This document shows, piece after piece, positions 17,598-26,512 of a stretch of 64,000 bases of DNA. Under the pieces are notes generated by a model. The model saw only the letters and a list, made by a program, of their open reading frames with translations. It was not told the DNA's origin and searched no databases. The stretch comes from CAVOOW01 sp963697675 (GTDB lineage: Bacteria; Actinomycetota; Actinomycetes; JACCUZ01), in assembly GCA_963697675.1 (NCBI GenBank), contig CAVOOW010000006.1, forward strand, positions 1-64,000, in the 5' to 3' direction. The position numbers and the translations under genes are program-made. Numbering within the stretch: the stretch's first letter is position 1; every line of letters begins with the position of its first letter.

Positions 17598-19384
17598 GCG
17601 CTCACCGGGTCGACAGTGGTCCCGGCGACGCGGCGTCGCTGGTCGCCACCCTCGATATCTCCCGGAGCAGGTGGCCCCGCATGGCCTGGGGTGCCCTCGC
17701 GGCGCTACTGGCAGCGGCGTGCTCGGTGGGTCTGCTGGCGTGCGGGGCGTGGCTGATCGCGCGGGCTGCCCAACAGCCGCCGATCGTTGCGCTCTCCCTC
17801 GCTGTCGTCGGCGTGCGCGCCTTCGCCGTCGGCAGGGCTGCGCTGCGCTACGTCGAGCGTCTGGTCACCCATGACGCAACCCTGCGCGTGCTCGCCGACC
17901 TCCGTGTCTCGGTCTTCCGCCGGCTCGAGCGACTGGCTCCGGCCGGCCTGCCGGCGTTCCGCCGGGGCGACCTGCTGGCCCGCCTGGTCGGCGACGTCGA
18001 GGCGGTCCAGGACGTGTTTTTGCGCGCGCTGATCCCGTGGGTGGCCGGAACAGCCGTCGCGCTGCTGGCCGCGGTCGGCATGCTCGTGCTGCTCCCCGTC
18101 GCGGGGGTCGTGCTGCTCGCTGCAGTCGTGGCCGTGGCGGCGGTGATGCCGTGGCTGACGCGGCGGTGGGCCAGGGCGGCCGAGCGGGGTGCCCTCCAGG
18201 CACGGGCGCGGTTGAGCGAGCAGGTCGTGGACACCTTCGAACGGCTGCCCGAGCTGTCGGCGTACGGCGACATGGCCCGGCGCACGGCCTCCATCGCGGC
18301 ACTGGACGACGAGCTCTCCCACCATCTCGACCGGGCGGCCCGGATCAAAGGCATCGGCGCGGTCGCCGTGACTCTCGCGACTGGCGGCGCCCTGTGGTGC
18401 GCGCTGGTCGCGGGCGTGCCAGCCGTGAACTCGGGCGCGCTGCCGGCCGTGCTCCTGGCGGTCGTCGTCCTGGTGCCGCTGGCACTCGCCGAGGTTCTCG
18501 CGCCGCTGCCCGGCACCGTCGCGGAACTGGCGCGCTCCACCGGCGCAGCACAACGGGTGCAGGAGGTCCTTGACGCGACTGAGCCAGTGGTGGACCCGAC
18601 CCGCCCTACCGCACTCCCAGCACCGCCCTACCGGCTCGTCGCGAGAGACCTGTCGGCCCGCTGGCCGGATCAGCCCGACAAGGCGCTGATGAACGTCGAC
18701 CTCGACCTGTCGCCCGGTCGACGCGTGGCCATCGTTGGCGAGAGCGGAAGCGGCAAGACCACGTTGGCGATGCTGCTCCTACGTTTTCTCGAACCCTCCG
18801 ATGGTCAAGTCCTGCTTTCCGGAGCCGACGGACGGGAGGTCGACCTCCGCGACCTGGCCGGCGACGACGTACGCCGCGTGGTCGGCCTACTCGCCCAGGA
18901 CGCGCACATCTTCGACTCCACGATCTGGGAAAACGTCCGGCTCGCCCGACCAGGCGCGACCAGGGCGGACGTGCGCAGGGCGCTGGGCCGGGCCAAGCTG
19001 CTCGACTGGGTCGACCGGCTGCCCGACGGGCTGGACACCTGGGTCGGCGAACACGGAGAGCGCATGTCGGGTGGAGAGCGCCAACGCCTGGCGCTGGCCC
19101 GGGCGCTGCTCGCGGACTTCCCCGTCCTGGTGCTCGACGAGCCCGGCGAGCACCTCGACCTCGCCACCTCCGATGCCTTGCTCGCCGATGTGCAAGCGGC
19201 CGCGGCGGATCGCACCCTCGTGACGATCAGCCACCGGCTCCATGGGCTCGAGGACTTCGACGAGATCGTCGTCCTCGTGGCGGGTCGGGTAGTCGAACGC
19301 GGTAGGCACGAGGCGCTGTTGCAGGCCGGCGGCGGCTATTGCGAGAGCTATCAGCTCGAGACCGCGCTCGAGCAGGCACGCTGA
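17594..19384 (+). CDS. cydC: ABC exporter CydC of the CydDC transporter
   Basis: CydC (596 residues from GTG 17594) is the second half-transporter: six membrane helices, then an ATPase with Walker A GESGSGKTT, signature MSGGERQRLALAR, Walker B PVLVLDEPGEHLDLAT and H-loop ISHRLHG. A start at 17594 gives a four-base overlap with the cydD stop, preferred over GTG 17564, which would overlap by 34 bases. CydC and CydD form a heterodimer in the inner membrane. It is the last gene of the cydABDC operon; a stem-loop at 19442-19465 may end it. Confidence 0.93.
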   Translation: MSAHRVDSGPGDAASLVATLDISRSRWPRMAWGALAALLAAACSVGLLACGAWLIARAAQQPPIVALSLAVVGVRAFAVGRAALRYVERLVTHDATLRVLADLRVSVFRRLERLAPAGLPAFRRGDLLARLVGDVEAVQDVFLRALIPWVAGTAVALLAAVGMLVLLPVAGVVLLAAVVAVAAVMPWLTRRWARAAERGALQARARLSEQVVDTFERLPELSAYGDMARRTASIAALDDELSHHLDRAARIKGIGAVAVTLATGGALWCALVAGVPAVNSGALPAVLLAVVVLVPLALAEVLAPLPGTVAELARSTGAAQRVQEVLDATEPVVDPTRPTALPAPPYRLVARDLSARWPDQPDKALMNVDLDLSPGRRVAIVGESGSGKTTLAMLLLRFLEPSDGQVLLSGADGREVDLRDLAGDDVRRVVGLLAQDAHIFDSTIWENVRLARPGATRADVRRALGRAKLLDWVDRLPDGLDTWVGEHGERMSGGERQRLALARALLADFPVLVLDEPGEHLDLATSDALLADVQAAAADRTLVTISHRLHGLEDFDEIVVLVAGRVVERGRHEALLQAGGGYCESYQLETALEQAR

Positions 19385-19441
19385 CCGGGCTCGCCCGTCC
19401 CGCGGCGGCGCTCCAGCCGGTCGGGTTAAGTCCCCTGACCC

Positions 19442-19465
19442 GGTCGCAGGTCGCTGGGTGCGACC
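19442..19465. terminator. Stem-loop after cydC
   Basis: GGTCGCA (19442-19448) pairs with TGCGACC (19459-19465), 57 bases past the cydC stop. A seven-bp stem with a ten-base loop could end the cyd transcript, and also the convergent small gene at 19475. Confidence 0.45.
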
Positions 19466-19474
19466 TCCCCATGG

Positions 19475-19771
19475 TCAATCGGGAGGGCCCGTGGCGCTGC
19501 GCGGCGCGTGCTGCCGAAGGTCGATCGGTTCGGTCGTGGGGTGTTCGCCCTCGGGTGCTTGGATAGGAGCTGTCTCGTCATGCTCCGGATCGTCACGGCG
19601 CTCGTCTGAGGTCACCGGGCGGACCTGTTCGGCATCGACTACGCGATAGAACTGCTGGGATCCCACGAAGTAGTACACCGACAGCCGCCATCGGCCCTCG
19701 TGCTTCCACTGTCTCTCGACGTGGGCGTCGAGCCACACGCCCGGCTCGTGCTCCACCGATACGTAAGGCAC
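19475..19771 (-). CDS. Small hypothetical protein
   Basis: The frame encodes about 98 residues with a compact, coding-like centre rich in Trp, Tyr and Val (GVWLDAHVERQWKHEGRWRL, then SVYYFVGSQQFYRVVDAEQV), followed by a polar acidic tail. This half resembles small beta-rich actinobacterial proteins of unknown role. The GTG at 19771 is a guess; the frame is open further upstream, and an ATG with GGAG (near 19830) lies in another frame. No function is proposed. It converges on cydC. Confidence 0.45.
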   Translation of the reverse strand: MPYVSVEHEPGVWLDAHVERQWKHEGRWRLSVYYFVGSQQFYRVVDAEQVRPVTSDERRDDPEHDETAPIQAPEGEHPTTEPIDLRQHAPRSATGPPD

Positions 19772-19960
19772 GCGGCCCGCCCTTTCCCAGCGTTGCAACC
19801 CGACGCCGCGTCCTCGACATGGGGTCTCCTGCTCGGCCGGGTCCTCCGGCAACCCGGGCTGGCCTCGAGGAACAGCCTGGGCGCCGGAGCGGTCCGCCCG
19901 AACACCACACATGGATACCGATTGCCTCGTCGATTTCATTACAGCCGGGCAAAGTCGGCA

Positions 19961-20170
19961 GTGTCGTCCCCCGAGGCCGTGCCCGACGTGGTGATCGGCA
20001 CGCCCCTGCCGATCGACGCGACCGGAGCCGGCGCGGTCAAGCTCGTATGGTCGACGCTTCTGACGGCGTTCCCCGATATCGAGGTGACGGTCGAGGACGT
20101 GACCCCGCACACGTGGGGCGTCGTCGATGTCCTTTCACAGATGAGACAGCTCGGCGTGATCCAGGCCTAG
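19961..20170 (+). pseudogene. Internally deleted SnoaL-like (NTF2-fold) remnant
   Basis: About 70 residues match both ends of a SnoaL-like polyketide-cyclase/ester-cyclase fold: PDVVIGTPLPIDATGAGAVK and TAFPDIEVTVEDV, then directly the C-terminal WGVVDVLSQMRQLGVIQA. The middle strands (about 50 residues normally between VTVEDV and the C-terminal helix) are missing. No ribosome site precedes it. It is interpreted as debris of a deleted gene; chance similarity is possible. Confidence 0.35.
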
Positions 20171-20178
20171 CTCGCGGC

Positions 20179-20469
20179 CTACTGGTGTTCCTGTCGGATG
20201 GCGCCGTCCAGGCCGCAGACCTTGATCAGGCGCTGAACTGCGTCGCTCGCGTTGATGACAGTCACCGTGCCGATCTTCGATCGTGCGCACTCGAGCAACT
20301 CATCGAGAAACTCGATGCCCTCGCTGCCACAGAAGGAGACCGCCGACATGTCCACGACCGCGTCGACTGACCGGGACTCCACGTACGCCTGAACCAAGCG
20401 GCGCAGTTCGACCGACCGAGCCATGTCGATATCACCGACCAGCGTGATCATTTCGCCGTCGTGCGCCAT
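20179..20469 (-). CDS. STAS-domain anti-sigma factor antagonist
   Basis: A 96-residue STAS protein. MITLVGDIDMARSVELRRLV is the first strand-helix unit and VVDMSAVSFCGSEGIEFLDEL the loop holding the Ser that the partner kinase phosphorylates. In the SpoIIAA/RsbV scheme the unphosphorylated form binds an RsbW-type kinase and releases a sigma factor. TGGAGG lies four bases before ATG 20469; longer starts lack this. The divergent gene at 20593 is an RsbW-like ATPase and the phosphatase at 21014 may act on it, giving a full partner-switching set. The sigma factor is not nearby. Confidence 0.85.
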   Translation of the reverse strand: MAHDGEMITLVGDIDMARSVELRRLVQAYVESRSVDAVVDMSAVSFCGSEGIEFLDELLECARSKIGTVTVINASDAVQRLIKVCGLDGAIRQEHQ

Positions 20470-20592
20470 GGGGCCTCCAGAGTCTGGGGAAGCGCCATCT
20501 GCATTTTCTCTCTGCGCGGATCGAGGATCAATACCTGACACGCAGATCGTGACGAAGGGATTGATCTTCAGTCACCGGGGCAGATCCTTGGC

Positions 20593-20964
20593 GTGCCGAT
20601 CTTGAGCCTGTCCCTGCTGCCTGCGCCAGAGAGCGTTCGCACGGCCAGGGATCGACTCCGAGAACTTCTCGATTCTTGGGCTACCGAGGAGAAACGTCAG
20701 ACAGTCGTCCTACTGCTCTCGGAAGTCGTGACCAACGCGGTCCGGCACGCCCCCGGAATTGTCCACATCACGGTGACCCTGTTCGGGGACCGGGTCCACG
20801 CGCAGGTCCGCGATGAGAACCCGCGGACTCCCCAGCTCCGCGCACCTGACGAGACCGGCGGCCGGGGCATCCAGCTCCTCCAACGCCTCGCCTCCCGGTG
20901 GGGTGTCGAGCAGCACCCGGGCGACGGGAAGACCGTCTGGTTCGAAGTAGCCAAAGATGGCTGA
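20593..20964 (+). CDS. RsbW-like ATP-binding anti-sigma regulatory factor
   Basis: A 123-residue GHKL ATPase of the RsbW/SpoIIAB type. The N-box is LLSEVVTNAVRHA, G1 is VRDENP, and G2 is ETGGRGIQLLQRLASRWG; the fold ends KTVWFEVA. Such proteins are Ser kinases that sequester sigma factors and phosphorylate STAS antagonists. It starts with GTG 20593, with no strong Shine-Dalgarno match; the gene is divergent from the STAS gene across 123 bases. It converges on the SpoIIE-type phosphatase at 21014. A role as kinase for the neighbouring STAS protein is inferred. Confidence 0.85.
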   Translation: MPILSLSLLPAPESVRTARDRLRELLDSWATEEKRQTVVLLLSEVVTNAVRHAPGIVHITVTLFGDRVHAQVRDENPRTPQLRAPDETGGRGIQLLQRLASRWGVEQHPGDGKTVWFEVAKDG

Positions 20965-21013
20965 GGTAGGCCACCACCACCTGGGCAGTTCGAAGATCTC
21001 AGGAACGGTCGAC

Positions 21014-23950
21014 CTAGAGCTCGGGGCGATACTCAGCAACGAGCAGAGCAAGGTCGTCGTCGAGGTCACCACCAACACTGGCTCGCAGTTGGGCCAGGAC
21101 CTGGTCGAGGACGCTGTTGAGTTCGGCCGTCCGCAATGGAGCGACGATTCGGCTCAGCTCTGGGAAGTCCCCGTCGCGGGTGCGCGCCTCGATGAGACCG
21201 TCCGTGTAGAGCAGCAGGCGGTTGCCCGGTTTAAGGGTGAGCTTGAGCGGTTCCGGATTTGATCCCAGTCCGAGCGGAAGCGCAGGAGGGCAAACGAGCT
21301 CGGCGACACCGTCGGCGTCTGCCAGGAGCGGACCGGGGTGCCCGCAGCTGAGGATCTCGGTGCCGCCGTCATCGCGGATCTCCACGAGCATCGCAGTGAC
21401 AAAGTCTTCGTCGCCCAGGTGCGCGGTCAGGCGGGTGTCGATCTGGCGGGCCGCCTCGGCCAGCGTCCCGTGGTCTCCAGCGGCGGACCGGAAGTAGCCG
21501 AGGACAACGGTCGTCAATCGCACCGCGTCCAGACCCTTCCCGCGCACGTCGCCGATGATCAGCCGTACGGACTCTGGACCGGTGATGACCTCGTAGAGGT
21601 CGCCGCCCACGAGCGCCTCGCGGGCGGCGCTGACGTATGCGCCGGCCAACGCCACGGGGCCCGCACGTTCTGGGACGGGCGCGAGTATGGCGTGTTGGGC
21701 GGCCTCGGCGATTCGGGTGATAGCTGCGAGTCGGCCCGATTGCTGCTGGAACTCACTCGCGTTCTCGACCGCCACGGCGGCCCGGCGCGCGACTTCCTCG
21801 GCGAACGCCAGATCGGCTTCGCCGAAGTGCCTGCCCGAATCGGCGTAGACCAGGGTCAGCGCCCCGAACGTGCCGCGGCTGCCGGTGAGCGGAACGATCA
21901 GCACGCTGGACACGCCCAGTCCACGAGTGACCCGCAGGTGCTCCTCGTCGATCGCACCTGCTTCAAGCATTTCGTCGGACACGTACGGATACAGCTCGGA
22001 CCGGCCCGTCCGGATGACGTTCGGAACGCCGACCGTATTGTCGGGATTGGTGGGATAGCGGCGCACAATTTCCTCGGCGAACGCGACCTTGGCCGGGTCG
22101 ATGTGCGCCAGGGCAACGGTTTCGAGTTGGCCGTCATGGGCGATCTGGATGCTGCACCAGTCGGCTAGACGCGGCACGACGAGCCTGGCCACATTCCCCA
22201 GTGTTGCGCGGAGATCGAGGCTCGCCGCCAACTCGGAGGATGCATCGGCCAGGAAGCTCAGCTTGTCGGAGGCCTCCTGCGCGGCAGCTTGGGCGCGGGA
22301 ACGGTCGATCGCCTGGGACGAGGCATCCGCGAGGCTGCTGAGGAAGGCGAGCTCGTCGGGGTCGGTCACGTCGTGGTCTGGCGGAAAGTGCAGGGATATC
22401 GCGCCGAGGCGCCGCTCGCCGGTATGCAACGGAACGCAGATGAAGCTGCCGTCTCGCGGACGAGCAGCCGAGAGCTGCGGGTATCGGCGCAGCAGTTCCT
22501 CGCGACCACCGACGATGACGGGCCGGTTGCTTCGCGCGGCTTCGCTGGCGGGTAGCTCCGCGTGGAGGCTGAACGTCTGGTAGCGCTGGACCAGTTCTTC
22601 GGGTACGCCGCGGATAGCGATGATGCGCAGAGTGTCAGGCCCCTCGAGCAGAGATAAGGAGCCGCCAGTTGCGGCCAGGGCGTCGCTGGCATGAGCGACG
22701 ACGATGTCAGCGATGCGCTGCGGCTCGTTGGTGGCGGTGAGCTCTGCCGTGATCTGCTGCAGGCGGCGCAGTCGCGATGTCAGGGCCTCAGCTGCGGCTC
22801 GGGCGTTCTGTTCGGCGGCATAGAGGGCGCCGCGCTCCAGCGCTTGGGCGGCCTGCGCGGCAAGAGCCAGGACGAACCTGCGCTCGTCCTCATCGAACAG
22901 GCGAGGGTTGGTGAAACTGAACCGCAGGGCACCCAGGACCACACCGGCCATCGCGGCCGGCACCGCGCACAGTGACTGCGTACGCGGCTCGAGCTCCCCA
23001 AGGCCGGGGAACATGTCCTCGATCTCCTGGCGGGACTCAAGCCAAACCGGCTCGCCACGGCGCAGCACTGCTGCACCTGGGAGATCAGTGTCAACGCTCT
23101 CGTTGCGCATCGCGATGAGAACGCGGTCGGCGTACCCGACGGCGGAGGATACGGCGACCCGGTCGTTTTCGGCGCGCAGCAACACCGAACCGCCCGTCGC
23201 GCCCAGAGCGTCCAGTCCCTGGCGCACCACGACGGACGTTACGTCGTCAATGGTGGTTGCGCCCGAGAGGGCGGACGTCACGGCTTGCAGCCTGGCAGCG
23301 CGGTCGGCGATCTGGCGAGCAACCGCAACGGTCTGGAGTTCGGCCAGCAGCCACTGCTCGAAGGACTCCGTCACCGGCGGTGGTCGCCCGGCGGCCAAGG
23401 CCCGCAGCTGCGTAGTCAGCGACTGGACATACCAGCGACGGAACGCGCGGTGCTGGGGCGGTGTCTCCAACGTCAGCAGGCGCGCCGCTCGCGCGTAGGT
23501 GTCCGCCTCATCGAGCGCCGCGAGATACGCGTCGCCTGCCTGCGCAGCGGACACGGGCAATGTCAGACTCAGATGGGTTCGAGGGGCACCCGCCTCGGCC
23601 GCCGCCAACGCCTGGCGCTTGATCGCGAGACGCGCGTCTGCGAAACCGTGGACCACCGTCTCGATCAGTGCCGCGAGCGGCACCGGGATGGCCGCCGTGG
23701 ACCCCGACTCCGCTCCGGCGGCGGCGAGGGTGAACTCCCGCACGAGGTTGTCGACGTGGGCCTTGGCCGCCAGCAGCAGGTCGGTCGGGACGTCGCCCAA
23801 GGACACCGTGAACACCTGGTCCAGGTCGATGGGCTCGGCCGCTTCGTCGCAGCGGGCGAGCATCGCCTCGACGCCGTCGCGGGCCGCCAGCACGGGAGGA
23901 CCGACGGGAGGGGTGGCGAGCTCTTCGGTCGGCGGCAGGCTCGAGATCAC
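21014..23950 (-). CDS. Multi-GAF SpoIIE-family protein phosphatase
   Basis: The 978-residue cytoplasmic protein begins with a helical region (to about 215), followed by three GAF-like sensor domains near 225-370, 395-545 and 560-715. It ends in a PP2C/SpoIIE phosphatase domain (about 740-978). Metal-binding motifs are GGDLYEV (usual GGDWYDV), GDVRGKG and DDDLALLVAEY, so the phosphatase looks active. The GAFs may bind small ligands, heme or redox groups. The likely substrate is a phosphorylated STAS protein. In another frame the gene continues upstream into an ATPase domain (23945-24305), and a single indel would fuse them. The GTG start at 23950 therefore may be false. Confidence 0.88.
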   Translation of the reverse strand: MISSLPPTEELATPPVGPPVLAARDGVEAMLARCDEAAEPIDLDQVFTVSLGDVPTDLLLAAKAHVDNLVREFTLAAAGAESGSTAAIPVPLAALIETVVHGFADARLAIKRQALAAAEAGAPRTHLSLTLPVSAAQAGDAYLAALDEADTYARAARLLTLETPPQHRAFRRWYVQSLTTQLRALAAGRPPPVTESFEQWLLAELQTVAVARQIADRAARLQAVTSALSGATTIDDVTSVVVRQGLDALGATGGSVLLRAENDRVAVSSAVGYADRVLIAMRNESVDTDLPGAAVLRRGEPVWLESRQEIEDMFPGLGELEPRTQSLCAVPAAMAGVVLGALRFSFTNPRLFDEDERRFVLALAAQAAQALERGALYAAEQNARAAAEALTSRLRRLQQITAELTATNEPQRIADIVVAHASDALAATGGSLSLLEGPDTLRIIAIRGVPEELVQRYQTFSLHAELPASEAARSNRPVIVGGREELLRRYPQLSAARPRDGSFICVPLHTGERRLGAISLHFPPDHDVTDPDELAFLSSLADASSQAIDRSRAQAAAQEASDKLSFLADASSELAASLDLRATLGNVARLVVPRLADWCSIQIAHDGQLETVALAHIDPAKVAFAEEIVRRYPTNPDNTVGVPNVIRTGRSELYPYVSDEMLEAGAIDEEHLRVTRGLGVSSVLIVPLTGSRGTFGALTLVYADSGRHFGEADLAFAEEVARRAAVAVENASEFQQQSGRLAAITRIAEAAQHAILAPVPERAGPVALAGAYVSAAREALVGGDLYEVITGPESVRLIIGDVRGKGLDAVRLTTVVLGYFRSAAGDHGTLAEAARQIDTRLTAHLGDEDFVTAMLVEIRDDGGTEILSCGHPGPLLADADGVAELVCPPALPLGLGSNPEPLKLTLKPGNRLLLYTDGLIEARTRDGDFPELSRIVAPLRTAELNSVLDQVLAQLRASVGGDLDDDLALLVAEYRPEL

Positions 23951-24305
23951 ACCACACCGACTTTCCGTCGGGCAACAGGTCGACTCCCCATCGGGCGCCT
24001 ACCGACTCGACGAGCACCATCCCGCGCCCCGTCATGGCATCGGATCCCGGGCGGCCGGGCACCGGAACCGACCGGCTCCCGTCAGCGACCTCGATGCGCA
24101 CACCCGGCCCACGTGCAGTGACCCGTACGACGACCGGCGGCTTGCCGTGCAACAGGGCGTTGGTGACGAGTTCGCTCACGATGAGCTCCGCCTCGGCCGC
24201 CAATTCCTGGCGGTCGAGATCGCCGAGGACGGACCGGGCGAACCTGCGGGCCTGTGAGACTGCGTCCGCCTCGCCGGCGAGACTCAACTGCGCAGCGACG
24301 TCCAT
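23945..24305 (-). CDS. GHKL ATPase domain, probable N-terminus of the phosphatase
   Basis: From ATG 24305 about 120 residues form an RsbW-like GHKL ATPase: N-box ELIVSELVTNALLHG, G1 VRIEVADGS, G2 TGRGMVLVESVGARWG, ending GKSVWCDLEP. At that point the frame goes off into low-complexity Arg-rich sequence, while the phosphatase frame begins SLPPTEELATP. Joining them gives WCDLE-PPTEELATP, a natural linker, so an indel near 23945 is likely and the true protein is about 1,095 residues. Kinase and phosphatase domains in one chain would allow both arms of partner switching in a single protein. Confidence 0.7.
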
Positions 24306-24529
24306 ACTCCCTCTCGACCTGAGACTACGGGCCCGTCCTCCCAGCCTCGGCTTGACCAGGAACATCGCACGAGAAATCGATCCCATCATGCACGTATCCC
24401 CTCGCCCGGCAACGGGGCTCGTGAAACGAATCTGCGTCGGGCCGGCAGTGGCTCAGCCATCGCGACTCGTTCCTCGGCGTTCGCGCCGGGAGTTCAAGGT
24501 GGGGCGGGCCTTCGCGCGCTCGCTCGTCG

Positions 24530-26176
24530 TCACGTCAGTGCCGGCAGCGTCTGCTCCGTGGTGAGCAGATCGTGATACGGGTCGCCTCGGTCAGCGATCC
24601 GGTCGAGCACGCTCCGGACGGTGAAGCCGTCGGGCCGCAATGTCGGGTCGTCGAGCTCCTCCCAGTCGATGGGTGAGGAGACGGGTGCGCCAGCGGCGGC
24701 CCGCGGGCTGTAGGGCGCGACCAGGGTCTTGTTGATGGCGTTCTGGGTGTAGTCCAGCCGGGCGAGCCCGCCTCGGTCGCCGACTCCCCACTTCCAACTG
24801 ACGAGTTCGGGAACGACCTGGCCGACGGCCCTGGACAGTCGCTCGACCCAGGCACGGGTGTCGGCAAAACTTGGCCCTCTGGTGATGGGAATCCAGATCT
24901 GAATCCCCCGTCGGCCGGTCAGTTTCGCCCGGGCGGTCACCCGCAGATGTGCCAGGGCGTCGCGGTGCAATCGGGCTAGCAGGACGATGTCCTCCCAGGT
25001 GGTCGCCGGGCCCGGGTCGAGGTCGATGAGGGCGTACGTCGGCAGCTGCGGGCGGTCGGTCCGCGAGGTCCAGGCGTGCCACTCGAGCGCGCCGTAGTTC
25101 GCGACCCAGACCAGCGCAGCGGGATGGTCGACCACCAAGTACGTGCTGGTCTCACCCGAGTCGGCAGCCGGGTTCTCCCAGCGGGGCAGCCAGTCTGGTG
25201 CGTGTGAAGGAAGCTGCTTGTGCCAGAAGCCTTTGCCCCCCGCCCCGTTGGGGAACCGGTGCATGTTCAGTGCACGCCCAGCCAGGTAGGGGACGGCATA
25301 CGGCGCGACGCGCGCGGCGTAGCGCACTAGGTCCCGCTTGGTCACCGGCGCTTCGCGCTCGCGGCCGGGGAAGAGCTCCTTGTCCAGGTTGGTCAGGCGC
25401 AGGCTGCGACCGAAGACGTCCCAGGTGCCAGCCTCGCCGAGCTCATCGAGGGCTTCGAGCTCATCGGCGGTAGGGCCTTGCGGCCGCAGCGCGATCGCAG
25501 CCATCGCTGGTGGCAGGTCCGAGCGCCACAGGCGATCGGGATCGGCCTTCACCTGCTCATTCGTACGCCCGGAGAGGACAGAGACGGGATGGTCCTCCGG
25601 GTTCCAACCGTCTACGGCATGGTCGTCGCGCTTGTGCAGCAGCACCCATTCGTCCTTCTCAGTCCCGTCCTGGCCGCGACCACGCCTGACGAGCACCAGC
25701 CGCCCACGCAGCTTCTTCCCGTGCACCTCGACGTGCAGCTCACCCGCCGCGACTGCGGCGCCCGGGTCATCGGTCCCCAGTGGCTCCCAGGTGCCGGTGT
25801 CCCAGACGATCACGTCGCCACCGCCGTACTCGCCGGCTGGGATCACGCCCTCAAAGTCGATGTACTCCAGCGGGTGATCCTCGACGTGGACAGCCATCCG
25901 GCGCACGGTGGGGTCAAGAGTGGGTCCCTTCGGCACCGCCCAGCTGACCAGGACGCCGTCGATCTCGAAACGCAGGTCGTAGTGCAACCGACTCGCCCGG
26001 TGGCGTTGTACGACGAACCGGCGCGCCCCGGCCGCAGAGGGCCGGCCTGCCCCGGCCGGCTCGGGGGTCCGGTCGAACTCGCGCATCTGTCGGTAGCGCG
26101 CCAGCCGATCGTTGTCGTCTGCGCGCCCAGACGTGCGAGAGGTGCCCTTACGTGCAGCCACGTTGCTTTCGCTCAT
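24530..26176 (-). CDS. LigD-type 3'-phosphoesterase/polymerase without ligase domain
   Basis: This 548-residue protein has a 3'-phosphoesterase domain near 40-190 (RFVVQRHRASRLHYDLRFE; VPKGPTLDP; AVHVEDHPLEY; EGVIPAGEYGGGDVIVWD). It then has a primase-polymerase (LigD Pol) domain near 255-548 (LTNLDKELFPGR; HRFPNG; HKQLPSHAPDW; catalytic ALIDLDPG; RRGIQIWIPI). These carry out end processing and fill-in in NHEJ with Ku. The order PE then Pol differs from the Pol-PE-Lig of mycobacterial LigD, and no ATP-ligase domain (KYDG motif) is present. It would need a separate ligase and Ku elsewhere. The start at ATG 26176 has only a weak ribosome site. Confidence 0.88.
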   Translation of the reverse strand: MSESNVAARKGTSRTSGRADDNDRLARYRQMREFDRTPEPAGAGRPSAAGARRFVVQRHRASRLHYDLRFEIDGVLVSWAVPKGPTLDPTVRRMAVHVEDHPLEYIDFEGVIPAGEYGGGDVIVWDTGTWEPLGTDDPGAAVAAGELHVEVHGKKLRGRLVLVRRGRGQDGTEKDEWVLLHKRDDHAVDGWNPEDHPVSVLSGRTNEQVKADPDRLWRSDLPPAMAAIALRPQGPTADELEALDELGEAGTWDVFGRSLRLTNLDKELFPGREREAPVTKRDLVRYAARVAPYAVPYLAGRALNMHRFPNGAGGKGFWHKQLPSHAPDWLPRWENPAADSGETSTYLVVDHPAALVWVANYGALEWHAWTSRTDRPQLPTYALIDLDPGPATTWEDIVLLARLHRDALAHLRVTARAKLTGRRGIQIWIPITRGPSFADTRAWVERLSRAVGQVVPELVSWKWGVGDRGGLARLDYTQNAINKTLVAPYSPRAAAGAPVSSPIDWEELDDPTLRPDGFTVRSVLDRIADRGDPYHDLLTTEQTLPALT

Positions 26177-26263
26177 TTTCGGCAGGGGCAGTCAGTATCT
26201 CCTGCTGATGCTCGGTCAGCGAGTCGACGAGCCGCACGTGAATGTCGAGACCCACCAGCCGTT

Positions 26264-26431
26264 CTAGTGGTCGCTAGCGGACTCCTCGTCGAGGCTCTCG
26301 TTCTCGATGGCGCGGTTGGCCTCGGTCTGCAGGTCGTCCGCGCCGTCGAGAACCGGCGTGTCTAACACCTCCGGCCGTTCGGCGTCTGCTGCACGGGTCT
26401 CGTCGTCTCGGTGGTCATAGCGCTCAGTCAT
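26264..26431 (-). CDS. Small acidic hypothetical protein
   Basis: A 55-residue, very acidic protein (MTERYDHRDDETRAADAERP...ESASDH), rich in Asp and Glu and probably disordered. ATG 26431 follows a GGTGGGA sequence; the longer frame is Arg-rich and unlikely. No known family is recognised. It lies between the LigD-type gene and the RTX-like gene on the same strand. Confidence 0.5.
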   Translation of the reverse strand: MTERYDHRDDETRAADAERPEVLDTPVLDGADDLQTEANRAIENESLDEESASDH

Positions 26432-26512
26432 AGGTCCCACCTGTCCAGCTCGTCGACTGGCAAACCGCCTGGCGGCCAATCATCGGTAGCGCTGAGGGTG
26501 TGCCGGAGGCGG

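Noticed and set aside
21338..22168. Open frames on the plus strand inside the SpoIIE phosphatase gene
   Set aside because: They mirror third-position GC of the real gene and show no recognised motif.
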